From positions 1,265,001 through 1,329,000 of the forward strand of contig JACATO010000307.1 in the NCBI GenBank assembly GCA_018389105.1: DNA of 64,000 nt, given 5' to 3'. Source of the DNA: Nautilus pompilius (lineage: Eukaryota > Mollusca > Cephalopoda > Nautilida > Nautilidae). The position numbers and the translations under genes were made by a program. Within the stretch, counting starts at the first letter, position 1, and each line of letters opens with the position of its first letter. The notes below the pieces were generated by a model. The model was not told the origin of the DNA, ran no database searches, and worked only from the letters and a program-made list of their open reading frames with translations. This document shows, piece after piece, positions 1-12,338 of the stretch.

Positions 1-595
1 TTCTTACTGGAACATTTATGCACACTGAAAATGGCATGCCACACAAATAATAACAATAAGTGGTTTCACAATGGTCTTTGGGTTTCAGGCATAAATGTCC
101 ATCTCAACATTTCGACCTTGATTGTTGCTTTGAAAAGGGTGGTTTTGGCTTGGACCAAATTGGTACACTGTAACTATGGAAACACTGATGCAAAAAAAAA
201 AAGTGCATTGACCATCCTGTCATGAATTTGTTTCAGATAAAATTAATTCTCTTTGCAGAATTCACCATAGCTTGGAAGAATTTTTAAAAAAAATTTCTGC
301 CTTTGTATTGTGATTTTAAAGCTTTGAATAATAAAATATTTTAAAAATACTCTAAAATGTGTTTAAAACATTGCACCTACATTGATGCTTAGTTTTAAAA
401 GAAATTCTTTTGAAGAGATAATTTTGACTTACTCAATAGGATAACATTCCTTACTAAGCAATGATAATCTCAACAACCAAACCATTAAAGTTCTTGTATA
501 AAACAGAAAAGAACAATAAATCCTGAAGTAAAAACTGTTTGTAATATGCCATGGTAGCCAAATGTCAAGAAGCAAAGTAACTAGGAATGACATAT
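1..595. other. AT-rich stretch, nothing recognised
   Basis: No reading frame with family resemblance is seen. The 64-codon frame at 31-225 has no domain and looks like chance. The LINE remnant that follows may extend back into this stretch, but I cannot see its start. Confidence 0.5.
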
Positions 596-1385
596 CCAAT
601 AGCAAAAATCCCTATAACTGGAAAAATCTATTATAGGAAGTGATTTTACTGCATATGGGGCTCCATCAGAGAAGGATAGAAATGCAAGAACAATTCTTGT
701 TTTTGCATTAGAAAATAATCTAGCTCATATAACTGATTCACAGATACTCTACATAAAATGGATGGAACAACAGGTGCTTCAGCTGTTTCACTCTATGCAG
801 CAGCAATGATGTAATGCACAATTTGGAAAGTTGTGATTAATTTTTATTAAGTGATAATTTTTGCCATTTTTTTTAAAATTTCATTTGGTAGAAAGAAAAC
901 TCAACAGCTTTTTCTTACAAGATGAAATTATAAGAGAGTAAACTGAGAGATTTTCAGGAACTAGAAAGGAATGTAACAAATGTTGATGTCAACTCTGGCT
1001 CTGTGGATAGCATCTGTGATCAACATTCCATACTCAAAAAAGATGATGCCACAATTTCTATACCTTGGAATGCATAAAGGCAGTACGAATCATTCTGGCT
1101 GAATAATTGGATAAGATGTCCTCACATAGAAAGAGAAAAGGAAAAGAGAGAAAAAAATTAACTATCTAAATTCTTAGTCAAGGAATACTGTGAACTCTGA
1201 AAATAGGAAACTGTGAAACAGCTATAAAGAGAAATAAATTAATCCTAATCTACCCCATTTGAAGCCACTGTTATGTTAAAGTAAAGTGGAAACAGGATAA
1301 GGTATTAATAGAAACAATTTTTGAGCAAAAATAAGTTTAGGTCAATAAATGTTTTGATTCTACCTTTAGTAAACAACTGAAAAAT

Positions 1386-2535
1386 TTGAGTATAGAGGAC
1401 ATAACAGGAGCTGTTGAAATCTCAGAAACTTTCACACTTGAGGCACTGCATTACTATCACCATTTTCTAAGTGTAAAAAAAAGTCCAGGACTTGGTGGGA
1501 TCACCAATGAAATTTCCAATAAATTTTATCATGATGATATTACACTTACTATTTGGAGAAAAGCCATTATTAATCTAATTCTCAAGAAAAGAACTTTTAG
1601 AAACAAAACAGATTTATAGATCAGTTTCTTTCACAGGCTGCTTGACTAAAGTAATGGAATGAGTTGTACAATAGTGCTTGTTTTGATGGTTAGAATTTCA
1701 TACCAGCATAGGCAGAATTCAGGACAAGTAGATCATTTGAATAGTTTGTGCAATGTGTTCCAGACAAAGAGAATGTGTTGTAGTATTGAGTTAAATTCGG
1801 CATATGACAAAGTATAGAAGCATAATCTTTCATCAACTCAACATAGCAGTACCAATGTGAGTAATGAAATGGATTAAATCTTTCATTGTTCTACATCTTT
1901 TATATAATGATCTACTTAGGTAGATGTCAGTTTTGTCTTTAATATTTATGAATGTACTACACAAATCATATGAAATGCTGGTTTAGCTCTATATGCTAAA
2001 GTATAATAATACATAGGGGTTATGCAAGACATGTAGCTTAGGTTTGAAAAACACACAAACAATGTTGTAGAATTACTCTGAAAAAAATTAAGATTATACT
2101 CTGAATTTATTGCTATCCACAGAATGAATATATATTTGGGTGTATGGGAAATTGACAAAATGAAATTAGAATAAGAAATACAGAAACAAAAAAGGCACAT
2201 TTTTCTGCACAAAATCATTTTGTTTTTCTCTTTCATACACTTCAGATGAGAAAACTAGCTACCATGAAATAGAAATTAAAAATTAAAAGAAGAAAATTCT
2301 CTAAACAATCCTGGATGGCTGTGGACAACCATGCCTGAATTGAATTGTAGGCACATCTTGGAGCTGATAGTAGTTACCTTTGGACAGTCTACAAGGTTTA
2401 TATCTTGCCTAAGGTGGAGTATGGCAGTAAAGCAATGGGTGCCTATCCTGCTACAAAAAACCTGGATAAGCTTTTTGAAAATCAAGCCATTAAATCTCGT
2501 GCTCTATGTAGCATGCTTATCATCAGCTTTTTAAA
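1386..2535 (+). pseudogene. LINE reverse transcriptase fragments
   Basis: The stretch at 1386-1619 contains a helical lead-in and then SPGLGGITNE, matching the 'K(A/S)PGPDGI(P/T)NE' block at the start of non-LTR RT domains. Further on, a broken frame around 1620-1680 resembles the 'YRPISLTSCLCKVMERM' block. Near 1770-1815 ELNSAYDKV matches the 'D...AYD.V' catalytic A block, with the usual Asp and Phe positions altered. At 2331-2534 the open stretch with 'LRLVYGxxLYRWSMA'-like spacing (CLRWSMAVKQWVP) resembles the region after the thumb. Several stops and frame changes separate these pieces, so no enzyme can be made. Confidence 0.6.
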
Positions 2536-2869
2536 AGAAGCTAATTTGTTTCATGTTACATTATTTTTTTAGAGTAAAGCAATCTAAGTTTTAAAGAGAA
2601 TCAAATAGCAACATGTGGATCACTCCACTTCATAAGTTATGGAATAAAATGTTCCTTGTTGACTTAAAGAACCAACATTGCACAAACATTGCACTGGAGC
2701 TACAAAAAGCTAAATGAAAAGTTTGATATAAATGAATGGTTTGATGGAGAATCATGAGAGGCAATAACTGGCTAAAGCCCAGCAATCAGCACCATGGGTA
2801 GCACTACAGAATGCAATAAACAATCAAGATGTTATCCTGCCATGTTTTAGATCAGACCACCTTCAATAC

Positions 2870-3360
2870 TTAGTGTTTCATTTGCTAGGTTGAATATCTT
2901 GAGGACTTACTGGAACCAAAAAAGGTTTTGAATCTGATGTTGCAGGTATTTGTTTAATAATGAAGGTAGAATTATATTTAGCAGATACCATGCAAAGATA
3001 GTTGCATTTCAGAAAACCATAGAATGAATACTTGCTTTCACTTGAAGTAATCTGCCATATAAATATCCAGATACAAATCTTTGACAATTTCTAAAGAATT
3101 CAAAAATAACTGATTTGGAGTTACAAGAGTAGAGCAATCAGTATATAATGTTTTCTTAGAGCTATCTGAAAGAAGTTTCAGATATGTATTGCAGTGGGTA
3201 TCAGGACACATTGGCCAACCAAGCATTGAAAAAGTTTATAAAACTGTCAAAACTGCCACCAAGTTATCTCAGATTCAAGCTGGCATTGACTTCTCAAACT
3301 TCAATGCACATGTCAACTTAAAAATCAAGGATTTTTGCAGAGTTGAATCTTAAATCAACA
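2870..3360 (+). pseudogene. LINE RNase H fragment
   Basis: At about 3187-3245 the plus strand reads LQWVSGHIGQPSIEKVYKTV. This matches the C-terminal 'xxWVPGHxGIxGNExADxLAK' block of RNase H domains in I-superfamily LINEs; the expected P and N/D positions have changed. It continues with KTATKLSQIQAGIDF, a typical run after that block. The earlier RNase H blocks between 2870 and 3180 are scattered over frames with stops. It sits downstream of the RT pieces on the same strand, as expected for one element. Confidence 0.6.
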
Positions 3361-6300
3361 CATTCCTTGATTTAAAAAAAAATTTGAATCTGATCATTCT
3401 TTACTAAATGCTAATGCTCAAAGGGTAATTGCAATTTGGCTAAAACTGCTTAACACTACCTCAAATAATGTTTGAAATACACCCAAGACAAAAAAAAAAA
3501 AAAAAAAAAATTGGGGCAGCACTGTTCCCAGTACCACGGAGATGTTTTCAAAAATTAAATCTAAAAATATGCATTTTCTAAGGTTGCAGCATTGTCTTAT
3601 GGGAAAAACATGAGAGTAATACTTTGAAACTTTGAGGGACCAAGCAAGCAAATCATTTTATTGCTTCATAGTTCAAATGACAATGATATAACAATAGAAA
3701 GAAATAACTTTGCAGCAATAAAGATTTTATTTCTGTGTTTATAATAAATATGCTGTATGCTTTGATGTTTTTCATTGGCTTATGGGCATCAAGCATTACA
3801 TTTTTTAATGCAACTTTAAAAAATTTTTTTTTACATGGATATGTGAGACTTTGGCATTTACCAAAATACTTTTTGTTAAATTTATTATTTTAAAATGATT
3901 ATTGAAAAACAAATATTTCTTCCAAATTTAAATTAGTTATGCATAATGAGCTTCTGTTAATTATTTCTTTTGAGAAAACATGAATACAATAGTAGAAGGC
4001 TTTAATTTAATTTATTGTTATATATGATATGAAGTACTAGTTTTTATGCCAAAGATTATATCTAACTAGAATTCATTAAATCATATCTCTGTTCATGTTC
4101 AGATTGATGTGGTTAAAATTTAGAATTATAATTTGGTTGAAATAAAAAGACTCATTAAGCTAGTGTACTACTAGCATTATGATTTTTTTTAAAAAAAATA
4201 GTGGGACTTGTTTTAGAATTGTAATAGCTGAGTATTAATAGTAAGTTTCTTCCATTTTTGTTAGCAACATTAATATTGTGAGTTAAATGGTTTTGTAGGG
4301 CTCATCTTCATTTTTCCACACTTAGTGGCCAGTGATGTGCATCAGAACAGTCCTGACACTTTTTCAGACATGTCACTTTTCTTAATAGGAATTTTGTGTA
4401 GATTAGTGGTGTCTTGAAATCATGACTTTAAAGCCCATTAAATTATATCATTCAGAAAATAATATTAATAGAGAAATGATACTAATTCAATTCCATATAA
4501 ATATACCTAAATATTTTAAAAAGATTTTCTCATTTTATACAGACTATATATACAGTAAGTAATAGACATTTTATGATACTCAAATAGGCTATTCCTGTCA
4601 GATAATAAGGCCATGATTACAAGCCGTAAGAATTGGTACAAACCAGTGGAAGCTTCAGTCTATCAACAGCCATGCCATGAACAGGTATTCATAGGAACTG
4701 ATAGACACTGAAAGGAGTGCATAGGTGGACAAACAAAACATTGGTAGATATCAGCTAGAAATATAGGCACAAGCTATTTAGTTGTTGGCTGTTAACAAGC
4801 TGATCACCCTATTTCAGAGAGCCCATAATACAACTATTAATTGCATCCTGGATACTCAAAGTCAAAAGGACACAATCCTTGTGCTATGAAGTGGAATGTG
4901 GAAATCTAACTGCAAAAAATGGCTTAAATGTTGCAGAACATATGCAAATGTGAAAGAAAACCTTTAGTTGTTATCTTAACTGCAATGAGGTACAGATGCA
5001 GAGAGATGGATTGAGCTACATACACCACCATACCAACTTGCCATTTTGGGAATTTTTTCAATGATTACAGATTTTCCCAGTGATAGTGAAGATGACACCA
5101 TTTTTATAAGAATTTATATTGAACCATCAACAACTCTAAAGCAAAATAGGGCAGTTTTCTGTCAAAGCTTATGTTGGCCCACTGAATAAACACAAATAGT
5201 GGTTCGTGAAGGAAGTAATTTTTGACTAGTGCATCAGCATTCTTTGAGAAGTTCTTTTTGCCTATCTATGTTCATCTGTCCAAAGAGAGTATTTTTTAAA
5301 ATGGGAAATTGTGACACGTCATTGTAGTGCAAAGATTAAAAGAGAGGCAGATCATTACAAATGTCCCATTGACTGTTGAGCATGTGCTATTTTCATCGGA
5401 TCCCTATTAGAATATTCTCTAAATTCACTTTCCAGAACTGCCTAATGCAGATTTGTTTCCAGAATTGCCTGCAATCCTGCAGACCAAAATTGCTGATTTT
5501 TTTCACACAGTTTCAGTGCATTGTTGCTACACCAAAGCAAAGGGCTGCATTGTATAAACCCACTCCAGTTTTGCTAATGCTCTATCTGTATACTTGTAGA
5601 TTAAACAGGTGCTACTTAAAATGTGTGACCAAAAAATTAGTTCCTGCAGTCTATTGTTTATAATTCCCAAAATGTAATACATGTTAAAGGAAGTAAGTGT
5701 AGATACATAGGGAATCATGGAAAATGCATTCTAGAAGTTTGAAAATTTTGACACTATGGGATTCCCCTTATTCCATTGTAACATTATGCTAAAACAACTA
5801 TATTAATTTTCAAAATAAGTTTCTTTTGAAATTGAGATGCAACTAAAAGAAAAAGAAGATAAATGTCAACACTAATTTATTGAAGCAAAATTTTATGAAC
5901 ATTTTGCTAACCTGGGACAGTAAGTTTAACTGCTTTTCTTAGTCTCCAGAAAGCAGTTCATGTATGGAAATAGCATTAGTATCTTGTGTATCAATTTTCA
6001 TAGTTTTCTGGCTTAGGCCAGTAGACTTAGATCTTGATTGGGGTATGTTTTTATTAGGGATTGCCTTGTCTGATTTCTGATGACACTGGTTGAGTTTCTG
6101 CAACAACCTTCACAAATTTTGTTGGGTGTCTTGATCATAGTGCATCATTCATAGATTTTGACTCTTTAAATTTATGCATACAATTATGTAAGGCCCTTAA
6201 GGTGTATTGGCCTTGCTGTAAATATCTGTAAAAAGGAAAAAAAAAATAAAAAGACATGTAAGGCCATCCCTACATTGCATCTATTGCTATAAAAAAACAA

Positions 6301-6410
6301 CTTATCTACTCTACATTCTTACAGAGAAACTCTCTTTTGTCAGGCCTTCCTGCAGACAAACTGACTGATTTGTATGCTTATGCAACAGGTGAAGTGAAGA
6401 TATAAGTCAT
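3361..6410. other. AT-rich stretch without recognised genes
   Basis: A 21-A run lies at 3490-3510. The segment at about 4570-5250 is less AT-rich and reads like an old repeat: it has short open pieces, including an acidic stretch near 5065-5110 with PSDSEDD. I cannot assign it to a family. The 95-codon frame at 5376-5663 is rich in Cys and Phe with no domain and is probably chance. Confidence 0.4.
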
Positions 6411-6414
6411 AGGT

Positions 6415-6700
6415 CATTGGGGCATTTTACAACCTGGCAGAGCCCATCTCTCTCCAGGTTGAGAGTCCAGGTGAATGTCAGTGTCCACGGGAGGGCTATA
6501 CAGCGGTTTCTGGCTATGCTTGTATACAGTGATGTTGCAGCATTTGGCACCTCTCTTCATTTGATGACAAAATCTGAAAACTGGTGGAATGCATTTCTTG
6601 TGATTTCTTTTGCATTCACATTTCCTTTATAGCATGTGTTATGATTTGTGATTTAGAAGCAACTAACTACAGGAAGTAACTTTATGATCACCCAGTACTT
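6415..6700. repeat. SINE family 1, copy 1 (diverged, incomplete)
   Basis: The block starting GGCATTTTACAACCTGGCAG at about 6420 recurs at about 61,655. Both copies continue with 'ctctccagg', 'aggtgaatgtcag' and 'gctatacagc' in the same order. The distal half, near 6600-6700 (GCATGTGTTAT then GCAACT, CAGGAAGTAAC, TTATG, TCACC), recurs at about 49,940-50,020. The three copies therefore overlap in different parts. This copy lacks the tRNA-like head that is seen at 61.8 kb. The 71-codon frame across it (6417-6632) is a by-product, not a gene. Confidence 0.6.
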
Positions 6701-9158
6701 CAAAATAAAAAGTGAAACAACAAATTGACTTCTTTATGTAAGCACTCAAACATTTTTAAAAGTTTATATTATCAAAACTGTTGATGCTTTAGATTTTCTA
6801 ATTATTTTACTGAGTATGCTTACTAATATTATTATTCATTATGAAGCTATTTTTGGAAATTGTGAAGTGTTACAAAATCATCATGCATTAATAAAAGACC
6901 TGGTAAAAAAATGTTAAATTTAAGAAAAAAGAAATAAGTAAAAATAATTATATTTTAACGAAATTTCTCCATTGCTAAAAGAAAACTAATAAAAAAATAC
7001 TTTGCAAATCATAATTTCATACTTTTATCCTTTTGGATCTTTTCCATTTCTAATCAAATCTAAAAGATGAAAAATGCAAATTTTTCAGAATTAATACAAT
7101 TAATATTTCTTAAAATTTCAATTTTGGTTATGTAATGATCTGTAGTAACTATGAATGTTTTAATCATCAATGAGGCATTTCCTAGGTCCATGCTTATTTG
7201 TCATTTTCTAAGTCTGTATAGTTTTCAATATTTTGTCAATCTTCTCAAGTAGTCTTTTAGTACCTGACAAACAGCAGCATGAAATGAAAGACTACATCTG
7301 GATTCGTGTAGCAATAAATCCTAAGTTAGAAATAGCTTTTATTGTTAATGTAGTTGAGATAAGGAGCTCATTTGTGCTCTTCCATAAATTGGAATTTCTG
7401 CATGCTGTCTTAATATGTAGTTTTTTTAAAAAAAAAAACACTATGAATGATAATTTGTTGTAATGATGAATCTGGAGTTCAAAACAAATTTTCTACATTG
7501 TGACTTTACAATTTTGTAACATATGGTTGGCCAATCGTCATTTATATTTACCTTTTTGAAATTATTGTTAAATCCTTTAAGATAATATTCTTCTGGTAAG
7601 ACAGGTAGTTCAGTGTTAAAATGTTATTTTTTTAAAGAAAGTAAATAGGTTTATCAAAAAAATAGCTAATCCAGATACAGAGAGTAACTTAATTGCCAAT
7701 AACAACATTAAAATAAATGTGCACAAAAAGAAAAATCTCTGCAGTTACTGTGCTTTATCCTTACTGTTTGGCACTTGTTATTTCTGTAGAGTTGGCTAAT
7801 GTTTAAACCTTTAATCTTATCCAAGACAGACATTCGTTTACAGCCATTAACTAGCCTTCTATGTTTATTTCATGGATGCACTTATACCTCAACCACTTGG
7901 ACTTGGAAAAGCCTTGTTTTATTGAAATTTGTTCTTTTTCACATTTATGCTATAATTTGGGTTGCATTTTTTAAAAACAAATTCTTGTTCACTTTTCTTC
8001 ATGGCTATGTGTTAATGTTTTCAAGACAAAGTTTTATCTGAAACATTGTGACATGGATCTGTCCTATGCTGGGACTTTGATAATGCAACTTGCATATCTT
8101 CTGATAACATTTTTTTTGTCGTTGCTGCTAAATGCAGTTTACTATGGAGGATGAATCATTTGAACTTGACTTTTGAAGTCCACAGTAAAAATCAGCCACC
8201 ATTTTGAATTACTGATAATGCAGTCAGTGTATGCCTCAACATTATGTTGCTAAGTTGTATCCAATCAGAATGATGAAATTGTATTGCAACACACAAGTTA
8301 GAGAGACTTTGCAGTCATTTAGCTCTGTACAATGTTCATTTGTGATTGTTGACAATTCTTTTAAAACGTAAATTTCAATCATCTGTACTCATTTTTTCAA
8401 GAAAAAACACCTAGAATAGAAGGAAACAAATTTTTCATTGTTACTTCTGCATCAATGGAAATAAAATGTTCAGATCTGCTCATCACAGCTACTCAAGATT
8501 CTGGGAAAAAATAATGCAATTTTATCTGAGAAAGTTCTCTTGGGAGAACATTGCAAAGCATTTTCATATCTTCAGAGAGTAAATCTCTTAGAAAAGTGGC
8601 GTAAGCAATGTTGAATTGGAAAGCTTGTAGTGGATGTAAGTGTAAACAGAGCTAATTTTGTACAACTTGTTGGTAAAATAGAGGGAATATCCACCTGATG
8701 TATTGAATACCATTATCTCAATGACTCTATTTTTGAATATGTGCTTTTCACTTGCTGAATGCATAGTTATAATGAACCTGTGTAGATTTTATCACGTAAG
8801 TCTGTGTTTCAGAGTATTTCTCTTAAGGGAGGGATAAATTGTGGAAACTGATTTTATGCAAATATCACTTTTTTTTTTCAAAAGCTATAGTTATAGGGAA
8901 AATATGTAATTATAATTATTTAAAATTGAAAAAAAATTTATGTAAATTGTGGATACATCTAAAGCACTTCTGAAAATTTTAATGCAAAATAAATATTTTC
9001 CATTGGTATTTCAGATGTATGCAATGTAAATGTGTCTCTTAAATATCTTCTCCGATACCTCCACAAACAAAACTTTCTTATATTTATAATATTTGAATTG
9101 CCATCTTGGTGTCCAGTAGCCTGTCCTCCACTTCCTGTAGAACCATAGAAAATGTCTT

Positions 9159-9170
9159 GGGGGGGGGGGG
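9159..9170 (+). repeat. G12 homopolymer
   Basis: Twelve consecutive G residues occur in DNA where G-runs are otherwise rare and A/T runs dominate. Length is likely to vary between individuals or assemblies. Confidence 0.9.
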
Positions 9171-11963
9171 TTGTTAGATATTTTAACCAAGTGACATGAT
9201 CATCAGAATTGAAGCTGGATAAAGGATGTTTCAATATCCAATTCTGCTTTCAAGGTCTCTATATTAAAAAAAAATCTGTATATTAGCAAATTTTTCCAAT
9301 TCTATTAATTTGTGCAATATTTAATAAAATTATTATTTTGGACTTCATTTCAATTTTAAAATTTTTGTTTCGACTTACACAAGTGAAGAAGCAAAATAAA
9401 TAAAATACATAGTTTTAAATGCAGTGAACAGTAATGACTGGAATTGCCTGTGCAATTTTAACAGTTTAAATAATTATCTCATAGTAACACTGTTTATGGA
9501 ATTTTCTTTCAGAAATTAATAAATAAATGAATTTAAACAAGATTATATTTAAAAAGTATTCAGAATTCCTATTTTATAGCCTAATGATCTGCAACTTGTC
9601 TGAAGTTTAGAATGTTTCATGCATTTTGTTAAATATTTTCCACATTATAAAGCCTTTCCACAAGATGTTTTAGTGACAAAGTTATGTTGCACTTGCAATA
9701 CTGGAGCTTCTGTTGTAGAAATAGAAACATGTTTGCATGTTGTTAGTTTGTGCAGCATTTTGCTGGTGCAGAAATACATGGTTTATACTGAAAGTAACGA
9801 ACCCTCATTGATTGCAGGGTAACTACTATTTGGATAAACCTGTGCTTTCCATCATACAAAATATAAATGGAACTGCCAAACAAATCCAAAAGAAATTGTG
9901 TTATTTTTTTGCATAATCTTCATTCTGCTGATACATTTTCTACCAGTGTTTCTAGTTGGGTTATAGTTGTAAAAAAAATTGTTTATCACAGACCCATTGT
10001 TTTGCCGAAGCCTAGAAAGTAGCATTAGTCGATAATTTTTGATGTTAATGATTTGAAGCAACATCAGATTTTGTTTGAAAAAACCTTTCTATATGTGACT
10101 CTCATATATAATTATATATCTTGCCAAATTATTGATTCATTTGGTTTTTTTTGTAAAAGAATTTGGTTTTATATTTACTACTCTAAAATCTACGGTTAAG
10201 TAATTAGAATTATTTTAAAAATCAGAATAAAAAGATTGTTTCAATACAATATTTTTGTATTTCAGAAAGAGATGCCAGCTTTTGTATTTTGGAACAAACA
10301 ATTTTTTTGGGAAAATATTTAGATAATAAAAAATCTTTGCTTGACTTCAGGGGCCTTTTATCAATTTTATATGAAAGATTTAATTTTGGTGATAAAGAGA
10401 CTTTATAAAGGCTTGCATCCATGTCAGCAGGTTTTTTTTTTACTGTTATTTAGCCTCCAATCTTTACATTGTGACTTGTTTTCCTTTCATGAAAAGTTTG
10501 CTGTTTTACATGTTTGCCTTTCATTATGTTGATTTCACTTATTATTTTAGGTAATTTGGCTAAACTAAATAGCAGACCACAAATTGATACTATAATTTAC
10601 TTGTAAGCAAAATTAAAATTTCACTATATGTGATGTATTTAAAATGGAATTATTGTTATTTCAGGACTAAAACCTCTTAGTCCATAGATCCAAGTGTGCT
10701 ACAGAATTTTGCTAAATCTTCACTCACAAAAATCTGTAATTCTGAAAATTATTTCCTAGAAACTGTGTTCATGAAATTCAATGAAGAAAAAAACAACAAA
10801 TATAAGATAGATACTTGAAATAATTCATTTTTCATTTTTAAAATTACTCTTTTAATCTTACAAAAGCATAGAGATCATCAATTTTGGGGATCCCCTTTTT
10901 TTTGGAAAGGAAATTGACAAAATTTCCCTATGGTGACAGATTGGTCTCTGTTCAAAGATTCAAAGAATATACATCATTAATTAAGATGTAAAGTGGGGGG
11001 AGGGGAAGAAATGAATAGGATTTTTTTTTGTTTTTTTAAGTGATTTTCTAAGTTTTATCCTTAACACTCAAAGTTCTTACAAATGTTCTTAAAATAAGAA
11101 GTTATAACTCTAATATATAATCTCTCATCCTGACACATGCAAGTTATAAAGTCAAATAAATAGCAGAGTCTTGATCAGTAGCATGATCCAGGGGGAGCTG
11201 GATCAGTTGGAAAATTGGAAAGAAAGGACTGGGTAGCAGAATTTCATATTTTTACAAAGAAATACAGAATCAAATAAAATAAAACTCTTTACAACTAAAG
11301 TATATACTTTAGGAATATTATTCTATAAGATGCAAAAAAAATAATAAATAAAATAAAAAATTATGAGGTAAAAACAAAATATTTGCTCAATTTTATATTA
11401 TTTGAGAATGCTGTTTTTGCTGTGAAGCACATCATGATATAACCTCCAATCCAAGCATGACCATTTCAGCTGTAGTTCATATAAAACTCTTCATCTTACC
11501 AAATGGCTTTGAAAAATCACATTATTATTATTTTTTATTTTTTATTTTAGTTTACTTGAAAAAAAAAAGGAGAAATATAGCTACTACATTTTATGCAAAA
11601 GGTTCTTGACTTTTGCTTAGAAAGAGAACTGAAATACCCAAGTTTTTATTTGATCATGTAGCAAAATAATCAAAAATAACAGAACAAAATTATATTGTGA
11701 AATTGAAAAGAAAAAAAAAAAAACTAAATTGCCCTTTTAGTTTATTTCACCTTGCCTTTGGATTAAGTTCACAGTTTATCCAACAAAATGTTAAAATGAA
11801 TGCCATCTTGAAGATGTCTCTTTCTGGTGGTGTTTAAAATATGATTCCAAATTTTAAAAGACCACTGGTTGTGTCAATATATTTTTAGAGTGAATTAAAC
11901 CCTTCATTCATGATTGTTCATGAAGTCAAGTCTTTCTGGGCCCAGTTTTGAGAATTCTGTAGA

Positions 11964-12338
11964 TTGCATATGAATTTTATCACTGTTAAAGTTGGCCTCA
12001 GCATATTACCAAAGCCCACCATAATTATTGTATTATTGAATATGCACCATTACAAAATTTTCATGCTTTACTCTAATTCTCAAGACCATTTCTTGTTCAA
12101 ATTTAAGCATAGAAGGCTTAGTGGCTTTGCTTGTGAGGAAATAGAAGTAACATTTTCTGCAAGGGATATTGCCAAAGAGAACATTACAGTACAATGCAGC
12201 TCTCAACCTCAGGTAGAATATTTTGCTACAGAAATATGTAGTCAAAAGAAAAATCAAATTAAAAAGTGGAAAAATGAAAAGAAGAAGAGATGTTTAAATA
12301 AAGTATTATATGAAAATAAATTAAGAAAAGTTAGCTGA
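11964..12338 (+). other. 124-codon open frame, unrecognised
   Basis: This is one of the longest plus-strand open frames in the first 15 kb. The N-terminal half is hydrophobic and ordinary for AT-rich DNA. The C-terminal half, from about residue 50, is more protein-like: HRRLSGFACEEIEVTFSARD, then a strongly basic Lys-rich stretch (KKNQIKKWKNEKKKR). I know no family with this pattern. There is no clear splice or promoter context, and the flanks are AT-rich. It may be a chance frame, a piece of an old repeat, or an exon. Confidence 0.15.

Larger units (their letters stand above)
600..3360 (+). mobile_element. Decayed LINE with endonuclease end, RT and RNase H
   Basis: Plus-strand pieces occur in the order expected for a non-LTR retrotransposon of the I superfamily, the group that carries RNase H after RT. 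A piece near 655-790 reads like the end of an APE-type endonuclease (YGAPSEKDRNARTILVFALE). An RT-like stretch follows at about 1386-2535 and an RNase H-like stretch near 2900-3360. The reading frame is broken by many stops and shifts, and the 5' part is missing. The A-run at 3490-3510 lies just past the last coding similarity and could be its tail or an independent tract. Other RNase H-bearing LINE clades cannot be excluded. Presence of a LINE is fairly sure; the clade is not. Confidence 0.65.

Noticed and set aside
3490-3510. Poly-A tail of a processed pseudogene
   Set aside because: No gene-like sequence other than the LINE remnant precedes it, and similar A-runs are common in this DNA.
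5040-5300. Possible piggyBac or Tigger N-terminal region (acidic PSDSEDD stretch)
   Set aside because: An acidic patch alone is not diagnostic and the following text matches no family.
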